A stretch of 64,000 nucleotides of DNA from Spodoptera frugiperda (lineage: Eukaryota > Arthropoda > Insecta > Lepidoptera > Noctuidae): contig NC_064214.1 of NCBI RefSeq assembly GCF_023101765.2, positions 9,554,001-9,618,000 of the forward strand, in the 5' to 3' direction. Under the pieces are notes generated by a model. The model made no database searches. It saw only the letters and a program-made list of their open reading frames with translations, and had not been told where the DNA came from. This document shows, in pieces, positions 55,841 to 64,000 of the stretch (the stretch's first letter is position 1; each line of letters opens with the position of its first letter). The translations under genes were made by a program, and so were the position numbers.

Positions 55841-57724
55841 TAACTTCCAATTTCAAATTTGAAATCGCCAACTAGCGTTGAGCAGGCGTACTCGTTCCTG
55901 TTCAGTATGAGAAGTAAAGGCCTCTTCTCAAAGCTGCTGAGCGAAGTCTTAGTAGTAGGCCAATATCGATGATGACGGGGTATTAAAATTAAAAATCTAT
56001 TTAGTCCGTCAATTAGTTAATTAAAAATATTAAACATGTTTTTCTTTTTATTTTGTCATATATCTAATAACAATACGTAGGTAAATTTAATAGTGGAAGT
56101 AAATACGACATTACTAGGTATAAAACGTACCTAGAAAAACGTTACGCGATATTTCAAATCAATATATCTTAGAAGGTACGGTATTTGCTTTCCATAAGAA
56201 ACTAAAAAATACACGTCAAATGTTTTAAAATAATCTACAAGATGGACATTAAAATAAAAATTAGTTATTTAACCTATTACAGAATGACTATGATGTGAGC
56301 GCCGCGACGCCGGACTAAGTTAATCAATAAAGCAATCACGTGTGTGTTATCAAAGGTCTGTGTACTATATTATCAGTTAAATGATAACTTTGGCAAATGA
56401 CTAACAACTGATGACGTGTTACTTTAGTAACTCATATCGTTTGAGTTATTTCATTTACTTTATGGTGAAGATGCAATTTGTAGATCAATTCTTCTCCATT
56501 CCAAGCTACACTTCGGAACTAGCACCTGGCTTCTCTGACGGACAGACTGACAGACTATTATTTATTTCTTTCTTTGTTGACGTTTTAAGAGTACCTAAGT
56601 ATATGGTTTAATTGGAATAAATGATTTGATTTTTGACTTTGTCTTTGAAGTATTAATAACACCATTGATTCTTTTTATTTTAACTTTCTTGAGACATATT
56701 AAATTAATTACTATGTATCGGATTACTCGTATAACTGTTTTAAATCAAGAGTGAATAGGTTACTTCTAGGTAAGCGCGCTCCATCGTCGACCGCATCGTC
56801 GCTTCCCATCAGGTGAGATAGCGGTCAAGCGTGAACCTATAGATAATATTAAAAAAAACTGTTTGACGAGGAACTTGACTAGTTTCAAGCCATGCTAGAG
56901 GTTCATACTCATAAGCAGCATTCCGTAGCCCAGTAGCAGCGTGACAGTCACCACGTCGTGTGTCGATTGGTTGTCAAGAAAAAACTATAAGGCCTATGAA
57001 CATGTGAGCCGGTCCTAGACACTATTCAAACAAATTATATTAAACAAATCGAAAAGGATTTTAAAAAAGTCAACAATAAAACCACTATTTAAAAAAAACA
57101 TTCATTTATTGTTATTTACTTTCATGATACCCATCTTACAATTCTTAGAACAAAGGTATTATATATAGGCCAAAATAACTTGACCTGTCAGGTACACCCA
57201 AATTAAATATGTATACTTGGTAAATTTATCAAAGAAGCGTAGCTTTAGAGAGGTCAAGATATATTGGCCGATCATAAACGAACTATTGCATCACCTTATA
57301 GAAATAATCACGTTCATAATTTAACATTAAAATCTAAAATATTTTAGCTTCAGTAGTAACATAGTAAACAAAGAATGTCAACATTTATTGTGAACTTTTT
57401 TACAAACAATTTTTTTTTAATGTCATGCATCTAATTTATTGAAAATTTCTTTAATGAAATCACAGTTGAAAATAAAAATCAGACACTGAGACAAAAGATT
57501 GTACTTCAAAATTAATATATCTCGTTCATATAGTTTTCAAAAAATGAAAAAATGCCCTATTTTTAAGAATTCACAAATTCACTTATATGAAATAAAAATA
57601 AAATATTTCACCAATCCACGTATTTTGTATGTAAGTACACAAACTCAATTATTTTCTGTAAGTAATGAGGCACTTGTGAGAAACAAATTTACTCTTCATA
57701 AAACAGCACAGTCACTGAAGCACT
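55841..57724. other. No gene seen; possible 3' UTR at the right end
   Basis: Holds one diverged MITE copy (56690-56945). About 57107-57724 is repeat-free and may be the 3' UTR of the small membrane protein. Confidence 0.4.
56690..56945. repeat. Diverged copy of the GTTTGACGAGGAAC family
   Basis: GTTTGACGAGGAACTTGACT at about 56868, then the ATGCTAGAGG...CATAAGCAGC segment. The other end shows the CTTTCTTGAGACATATTAAA border; about 100 bp of unrelated sequence lies in the middle. Confidence 0.6.
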
Positions 57725-58045
57725 TTATAAAATCAGGTTCTGGACTAACACCGAATCATCACCATCACTCGGAGGTTTATTCGTAGTTATTGGTACTTGG
57801 GTGGCTGTTGGTGTTGTTTCAATGCCTGTTGATGATGTTGGTAGAATAGTCGTGGAAGTAGTAGTAGCATCATGCAAGGCGTTCCTGCAATCTGCCAAAT
57901 CTCTTTGGTATCCATTCTTCTGTGCAGCCAACGCCCATGTAGAAACAAACAAGCAGAACGATAGAAGAGACAACAAAACAATGACTTTGTTGTTCAACAT
58001 CCATCCTAGCGTCCTCTCCATATAATATTTACAGGAATTACTCAT
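57725..58045 (-). CDS. Small Thr-rich single-pass membrane protein (unrecognised)
   Basis: An uninterrupted 106-aa ORF that I do not recognise but that looks like a real protein. Residues 1-20 are polar with Arg/Lys. Residues 21-41 (VIVLLSLLSFCLFVSTWALA) form one strong membrane segment. Residues 42-58 are charged with one Cys. Residues 60-90 are a Thr/Ser/Pro-rich stalk (TTTSTTILPTSSTGIETTPT) of the kind that is O-glycosylated, ending in an acidic tail. With a positive N-flank it would be type II (N-terminus inside). The start at 58045 is preceded by AATAAAA; a second in-frame ATG at Met9 is possible. Upstream there is a TATAATAC-like motif near 58120. Downstream DNA down to about 57107 (minus-strand AATAAA) is repeat-free and could be 3' UTR. 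It is not part of any repeat family seen in the window. It could also be one exon of a longer gene. Confidence 0.5.
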   Translation of the reverse strand: MSNSCKYYMERTLGWMLNNKVIVLLSLLSFCLFVSTWALAAQKNGYQRDLADCRNALHDATTTSTTILPTSSTGIETTPTATQVPITTNKPPSDGDDSVLVQNLIL

Positions 58046-59093
58046 TTTTATTCACTTCTTTTCACCGTCTAACACGACTTCTACTTTCGATACTGTTGTT
58101 ACAATTATTTCACAAAGAATACTGTATTATATCGATGTTCCAATATCTTTTTTATCACTTGATAAAATACGTCCTCGTGTTTTTGTAACTTCAATACTAA
58201 TTCTTTTTACTTTACTCCTAAAGGCGAATTTAGTTTGATTCAATTGTCGACTTACTGATATCAAATTGGATTAGATTAGAGGTTTGCCTATTATTTGTGG
58301 ATACAAAAGTGTGTTATTCCGTGTTAAATTATTTATGTTCTATTGCGTCATTATTATTTTAAGGTTTTACCACCTTGTTGGTTTCAACTGTTTTTTTTAT
58401 TTAAATCGAAATTGATAATTTGATTTTTTAACGCGACATGCCCGTCGCAGCCTTCCACAACGCTGCAACTGCTGTAAGCCAGGATTTAAAGTAGATACAA
58501 CCATGAAAACACACAACACTGAAGTCCGGCGCGTCGCAGGGACATGAATGACTGACTTGGATCCCGCAACGAAATAAATCAGAAGATATTATTAGAGGAG
58601 AAGAAGAGTAAACAATGACAATTATTGTATTACAGACCAAGATAGTTCTTCGGTTCATAAAAATATTCGAATAGTGTGATTTCTGCCTACCCCAATATGT
58701 ACTAGACAGATGTGTCGATATCTATTTGTGTATACACTTTAAAGAAACTAGAATGATTTCCTACACTGTGCCGTTTGTAGGAGTGAGTATAGAAAATTTG
58801 TTCCCCTCGTTTAAGGTTAATGACGTCATCCGTATAACAAATTGTACGAATTTATATAAAACCCTACGAACCCCCGCCCTATGTCTTCAAATGAAGTAAT
58901 TTCTAAGAATAATCTGATGGTTTGCTATGAAATAGACGCGAACATTTATTTTTTAGGCAGAAATATGAGTTAACCTATTTTTTATTTCTACTGTCATGAA
59001 CGATAGTTGTCATTTTTAGAATAAAGTATGCCTTGTTATTCAAAAATTCTTCAAAGTTTTGACACAAATTAAGTCTTATGGTTATCTGTCTAA
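58046..59093. other. Upstream region of the small membrane-protein gene
   Basis: AT-rich. A GC-richer patch at 58432-58570 contains a 76-aa minus-strand frame without recognisable features. Confidence 0.4.
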
Positions 59094-59375
59094 CCGCCTC
59101 GTTGGTAGAATGGTCGCAAATGCGACTGCCGAACAACGGGTCTCGGGCTCGATTCCCGGGTCGGGCAAAGTATTAATCGGGTTTTTTCGGTTTTTCGAAA
59201 ATTTCTCAGTTACCAGCACGGAGTCTGGAATTGTACCCAGTATAGGACAATAGGTTCACCCCCTACTACTTGGGATTTATAAAACAGATGGTGAAAAGTG
59301 AGTGCACATTGTATAGCGGCATCACGTGTTGTATTGTGCATCTCTGCCTACCCCTTCGGGGATAAAAGGCATGTG
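59094..59375 (+). mobile_element. tRNA-derived SINE, family B
   Basis: Head GCCTCGTTGGTAGAATGGTC, B box GGGCTCGATTCCCGGGTCGG, then body and CTCTGCCTACCCCTTCGGGG end. Confidence 0.83.
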
Positions 59376-59451
59376 TATGTATATTATTGGTTACCTCATT
59401 GTGTAGTATTTGGCTCTTATTACCATTTTCCAGCTTCGTATAATAATGGTT

Positions 59452-59581
59452 ACCGGGGCTCCGGCTCAAAGCAGGAGAAGGAACGGGGTGGTTTTTAGTC
59501 AGTAAGATTCTGACACTCCCTCCCGCCTCACTCAAGACGGAAGAAGTCATTGGATGATTTTCCCCACATAAAAAAAGGTTT
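59452..59581 (+). mobile_element. Short R1-module retroposon
   Basis: 5'-truncated at ACCGGGGCTCC, poly-A end. Flanked by GTATAATAATGGTT (59438-59451, 59582-59595). Confidence 0.87.
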
Positions 59582-59845
59582 GTATAATAATGGTTTTCCA
59601 AATATTTTTAGCACGCGCGGTATTACCACACAATAGTATAGTATCACACAATAATTCACCAAAATCAATAAGCTTATCGCATAGGAAGTCTAGTTTATCA
59701 ATAATGTCTATATACTTTTTGTAATACATACATCGTGCGTCACAGTCTACGAACACAAGGTGGGAACGACAGGTGGAAACATGAAGCAAGTGCAAAGAGG
59801 AGATTCTATAATATGATTGTACATACTGACAAAACAAATGGGTCC

Positions 59846-59996
59846 TTTTTTTGAGGGGGAAAATCATCCAATGACTTCTCCCGCCTTGGGTGAGGCGGGA
59901 GGGAGTGTCAGACTCTTACTGACTAAAACCACCCCGTTCCTCCTCCTGCTTTGAGCCGGAGCCCCGGTAACCTTTCACCTTGTCCGTAGCTCCGGA
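59846..59996 (-). mobile_element. Short R1-module retroposon
   Basis: T run at 59846, 5' end GTAGCTCCGG at the far side. Flanked by AAAACAAATGGGTCC / AAAACAAATGGGCCC (59831-59845, about 59997-60011). Confidence 0.85.
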
Positions 59997-60011
59997 AAAA
60001 CAAATGGGCCC

Positions 60012-60859
60012 TGCCAAATGATATTATAAATAAACAGGTGTAGATAAGTTACAAGTGCTCAGAAAGTGGACAATTGGCAACGTGTTTGTAGTATGGGACT
60101 GCATATTGGAAAATAGAGAGAAGCATGGTTTGTAACGTCGCGCGTTCAATCCAATAAAATCTAAATTATTATTCAATGTCAAAACGATACAACCCCAATC
60201 TTAGCTGTTAAAATAGCATTCAGAGTACGGAATATAAAACCAAACTTAATACCATTTAGTTCATTGAAGGATAGATGCAATGGGCGCTAGTGTTGCAAAT
60301 CAAGAGTACGAAATTTCGACACGAAAAATACATGTCTAATAATTTTTCATTACCTAACTGACGGACTAAAGACTAATTGTGTCAAAATGTATGTTGCCGT
60401 ACCCTAATCGGGTTTCATGTTGAGACAAATGTGCTTAATTATGTATTATCTAAATGTACACATGAATACAATAAATAATTTGAATTTGAGTTTACTTAAA
60501 TAGATTTTTAATGTTCACAGCCCATTTTCATTCCTATTAAATAGGTGTTTTTTCTTTACCAGCCTTTTCTAAGCATTGCATGTGTCTACTTCGCAAGTAT
60601 TCGTCGCGCCATTCCCTTATCTAACTGAGCTCATTCCTTACATCGGACGAACGACAGTCGAACATTTGTCTACGGAACCCTTTGTATTAGCACCGATGTG
60701 TAGAGTTCGTTCAACCTTTATTAGCTGGCTTGTTTTCGGTTTTTGGTTGAATCGAATAAAGAGATCTGATTTGATTGTCTAGACCATACTTTTGGTGGTT
60801 GAAAGTGTTTTTATTAAACGGTTACAATTAGCTGTCACGTTAGTTTGTTTGGGACTTTT
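60012..60859. other. No gene seen
   Basis: 60576-60780 is GC-richer, ends with AATAAAGAGATCTGATTTG and could be a retroelement LTR end, but no partner copy exists in the window. Confidence 0.35.
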
Positions 60860-61165
60860 TTTATGGAACGGTAAACAAGCAGACGTATCACCTGATAGTA
60901 AGCAATTGCCGCCGCCCATGGACACCTGAAACACCAGAGGCGTTACAAGTGCGTTGCAAGCCTTTTGGGGATTAGGAATTTAAGGATTGTTGGGGAATCG
61001 AGGATTTGGAAGATTGGGAAGGACGGAATTGGGCCTCCGGTAATCTCAATCACACAACGAAACACAACGCACGCGTTGTTTCACGTCGATTTTTTTCGGT
61101 GAGACCGTGGTATCACTCCGGTGGATCGGCCCATTCGTACCGAAGCATGGCTCTCCCACACTTTA
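60860..61165 (+). mobile_element. SINE-like family E, full-length copy
   Basis: From TTTTTTTATGGAACGGTAAA through GGGCCTCCGGTAATCTCAAT to CATGGCTCTCCCACAC. Confidence 0.78.
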
Positions 61166-61790
61166 GTAATTATGTTAGCATTTAACCCACTTTCTGGCGA
61201 CAGATTGGTCTGATATTTGATACACACAAGAGTATATCAAAATTAATTGTAATTAAGTGTATTTCAAGATTAAAAAATCTTGATGACCATACCATACAGT
61301 TTAATAACTACCTAAGTTTGGCACATCAAAAGAAAGGACTTGATTTAAAAAATATTTTTATGATTTTTTTGTTTTTATTTTTAACTGTTGTTGTCCAATA
61401 TTTGCATTTTTAATTATTTTTCTCCGGCATTGTTTTCGAATTAGAAACATACCCTATAACACAAAATAAAAGTAGAAAAACAAACACCTCCAATTTCCTA
61501 AATCAAAACAGTACCTACATAGCTACAAACATATACATAAAATTGAAATCAAATTTTCTATCGGTGACCGATTCCCGTGGGAAATCAATGACGTCACACA
61601 TCAGACGGCTGATTTCGTGTTTCGCTTGCAAAATAAATATTTTATTGATGATCGCTCGAGTTTTGATACACATAAAGTTTTTAATGTTGATTACTTTTGG
61701 AAAATTTTACCCTCGTGCCCCGAAGAACACGTTATCCATTCCCGGTAGTCGTATGGATATCTATCTCATTTTGTTATGGTTAATCTGATG

Positions 61791-61951
61791 CTAGGTAAGC
61801 GTAGTGTGGGGCGCCTTCCAGCTAGGTGAAGTGACGATATCCACAAGGTGGCTGGTAGTGGTTGGATGCGTAGAGCTGAAGATTGAGCTCAGTGGCGTGC
61901 CATCGGAGAGGCCTATGTCCAGCAGTGGACGAGAGCAGGTTGACGATGATG
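61791..61951 (+). mobile_element. RTE-like LINE 3' end, short copy
   Basis: Flanked by AATCTGATG (61782-61790 and 61952-61960). The broken translation gives GRLPAR.SDDIHKVAGSGWM then EAYVQQWT, matching the C-terminus of the RTE RT at 14210. The tail is GACGATGATG. It belongs to a related but distinct RTE subfamily. Confidence 0.8.
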
Positions 61952-61960
61952 AATCTGATG

Positions 61961-62802
61961 TCCTAAAATATGACGCGGGTCTTACCGAATTATAATGATA
62001 GGTAGTTATAATTCCTAGTAAGTATTTAGGTATCAATGAAAGTTGCTTCTTATAAAATACTAAAACCAGGTTAAACTAAGGTTGAGAACCTCTGGTCTAG
62101 ACAAAATTGATGATATAACATATGTCACATTACTTCCTTAGTCATTAGAAAGTCACCAGATATCTTGATTATAACTCGTAATCAAAGTCTCGTACCGATT
62201 TTTTTATTATTATTATATGTCAACTGTATATTATAAAAATGTCCCCATTTTCATTCTGGGTTTTTAAGTGTTTTATCCTAAATAGTCTTCATTAATTCAG
62301 TACAATAATAACTACCTTAAACACGACACTAATCACACAACCAAATAACAGTTAACACACTAAAAACCTACTCGTTCAAAGAACAATTAATCTCAAGACT
62401 ACAAATCAATTTCAACCTTACTTCGTTAAACAAAAGATTGAAAATCTAATCCACAACTCCGTTACTCAGTACACAATCCTTTGATCTGTTGGTTCAGTCA
62501 CTTTGGGGATCCTTTATTTAGATTAAATATGGTTTTCAAATGGTATCTTAATTTTACAGCACAGATCGTACGGATTTTCACAGCTCCGAATCAACTTTGA
62601 ATAATTACGAACGGGTTGCCGAATAAATGTTGTTAAAACTATTAAATTTATTCATTCATTGAATTATCTTGGAGGAGTCTGTACTGCTTTCTGTTTAGGC
62701 TTTAGCTAAAATTAAGAGTTAAAGGCTAATTTCATTTTGTTGCTATGTGAACTTACCTTTTTTAATTAGTCTAGTTTGTTGGTCGAGTGATTTTAACACC
62801 GC
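61961..62802. other. No gene seen
   Basis: AT-rich sequence without ORFs or recognisable repeats. The same applies to 61166-61781 and 63664-64000. Confidence 0.45.
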
Positions 62803-62932
62803 GTCACCGCGGCTCCGGCTCAAAGCAAGAGAAGGAAAGGAGTGGTTTTTAGAGAGTAAGAGTCTGATACCCTCGCCTCGCCCAAGGCGGTAGAAGTAAT
62901 TGGAAGATATTCCACAATAAAAAAAAAAAGTA
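62803..62932 (+). mobile_element. Short R1-module retroposon, 5'-truncated
   Basis: Starts at CACCGCGGCTCCGGCTC, ends in an 11-base A run. Confidence 0.75.
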
Positions 62933-63193
62933 GTTTAACACGATAATCACACCTGAAACTGTAATTCATGCTTAGTCACGAACTAAATGAAAATATTGTG
63001 AAAATACAAAGTGAAATCATAACGTACAAACAATGCGATATCGTATTATTTAATCCGATTCTAACAAGTAACAGTTACATTGTCTGACTTAAACACATAG
63101 TTCCGGTGTTAGCTAGGGCTGGCTCACGTCTGCATATTTCGAAATCACATATTTATCTTCGAAAGAGATGAAGAAAAACCTATTCAAACTATG

Positions 63194-63356
63194 TTTTATT
63201 TTTTGAGGGGGAAAATTAATCAATGACTTCTCCCGTCTTGGGCGCGGCGAGAGGAAGTGTCAGACTCTTACTGACTAAAAACCACCCTGTTCCTTCTCCT
63301 GCTTTTCGAGCCGGAGCCCCGGTAAACCCACTAGGTATTCCGCAGTTCTGAATCAG
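63194..63356 (-). mobile_element. Short R1-module retroposon
   Basis: Flanked by ATTCAAACTATG (63182-63193, 63357-63368). Reaches the family 5' end (CCGCAGTTCTG). Confidence 0.85.
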
Positions 63357-63480
63357 ATTCAAACTATGATATCTTGCTGACAATGAAATGAAACTTTTCC
63401 TTGCAGCCACTAGTTGGTCAACGAGGTGGTTACCAACCAAAGTTTTTTTTCCCTTGCAACTTTAAAGTAACATACTCTTT

Positions 63481-63657
63481 AGGAAAGTGATCGAGTGGAA
63501 GAGAAGAGAAGAAGAGACCACTAGGTGGACCGACGATATCGTCAGAGTTGCGGGGAGCCAGTGGATGCTGATGGCGGCTTGTCGTTCTACGTGGAGGACT
63601 AAAGGGGAGTGCCTTTGTTCAGCAGTGCACGTCTTCCGGTTGATGATGATGATGATT
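63481..63657 (+). mobile_element. RTE LINE 3' end, short copy
   Basis: Starts AGGAAAGTGATCGAGTGG, corresponding to the RKVTEW of the RTE RT, and runs through RWTDDIVRVAGSQWM to a (GATGAT)n tail. A small deletion and later frameshift make it non-coding. CTCTTT at 63475-63480 and 63658-63663 is a probable target duplication. Confidence 0.82.
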
Positions 63658-64000
63658 CTCTTTGGTAGAAAATTTATCCCTTATAACAGTCAGATCAATA
63701 ATTATATAACTGACACTGCATTGTCTAACTGAGTTACACAAATAATAGAGTCATCTAACTCTAAAAACACCCAAAAAACACCCAAATTTTTTTCCAAAGA
63801 CTTAAAGTGCCAACCCTAGAACCTACAGTATAAAGCTTCAACCGTTTGCCTTTTCACTTGAGGAGTTAAGCCAGTGCGCTATCAGGGCTGGCAGACCGCA
63901 CGATTGTTGGCTCAAACGCTTAATTACTTTCGGCTCGATTGAACACTACAGCTCAATTGAGCAAGCTAGATTTTTAGTCGCATATTTTTTCCGTCATAAG

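Noticed and set aside
58428..58658. 76-aa minus-strand ORF
   Set aside because: No recognisable domain; the GC-richer patch could belong to an unseen repeat. Not enough to call a gene.
59094..59165. tRNA gene
   Set aside because: A and B boxes are tRNA-like but the acceptor stem does not pair and the sequence continues into a repeated SINE body.
1..64000. CRISPR arrays, toxin-antitoxin or phage-like systems
   Set aside because: Repeats are dispersed eukaryotic transposons without regular spacers; no bacterial gene organisation is present.

Overview
The window reads as nuclear DNA of a moth or butterfly (Lepidoptera; a noctuid-like genome is my inference). It is AT-rich, has very long introns, and is packed with retroposons and foldback elements. 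I see no rRNA, no intact tRNA gene, no CRISPR array and no bacterial-style operon.

The main host gene lies on the minus strand and is easy to miss because its exons are small. Three exons join in frame. Exon 1 (34779-34851) encodes a signal peptide. Exon 2 (25327-25454) and exon 3 (11567-11774) together encode most of an N-terminal immunoglobulin domain of the insect DIP/lachesin type, a family of neuronal cell-adhesion receptors. The introns are about 9.3 and 13.6 kb, and the rest of the gene lies beyond the left edge. A TATA box and a six-codon upstream ORF whose stop overlaps the start codon precede exon 1. A second, weaker host candidate is a 106-residue Thr-rich single-pass membrane protein (57725-58045, minus).

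The rest is mobile DNA. The youngest and largest insertion is a complete Ty3/gypsy LTR retrotransposon at 46626-52846 (minus). It has 736-bp LTRs that look identical by eye, a TATAT target duplication and one unbroken 1384-aa Gag-Pol. Unusually, the first 27 Gag codons lie in the LTR and the primer-binding site is coding sequence. An RTE-clade LINE (14198-16479) has an intact reverse transcriptase core, a 12-bp target duplication and an internal deletion. An R1-like LINE is present as 5'-truncated 3' ends. Its ~150-bp 3' terminal module is scattered as about 15 short copies, some starting at the same base, which suggests a SINE that borrows the LINE's 3' end. There are also three tRNA-derived SINE families and a ~290-bp SINE-like family.

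Foldback and TIR elements are the most distinctive content: a 1.07-kb palindromic element (54678-55746) whose ends are CACAGTG with a 5-bp duplication, the signature of Transib/RAG-type transposition; a 1.19-kb long inverted repeat (22783-23968); a Harbinger-like MITE (5445-5912) with an internally duplicated terminal arm; and a TIR element (24196-25317) inserted at intron position +6 beside the exon 2 splice donor, itself split by an R1-like LINE.

Layout: 1-11.5 kb, intron 3 of the Ig gene (inferred) with MITE/LINE nests; 11.6-34.9 kb, the three exons and two introns full of repeats; 35-46.6 kb, 5' flank with SINEs; 46.6-52.8 kb, LTR element; 52.9-64 kb, foldback element, small membrane-protein gene and further LINE/SINE copies.
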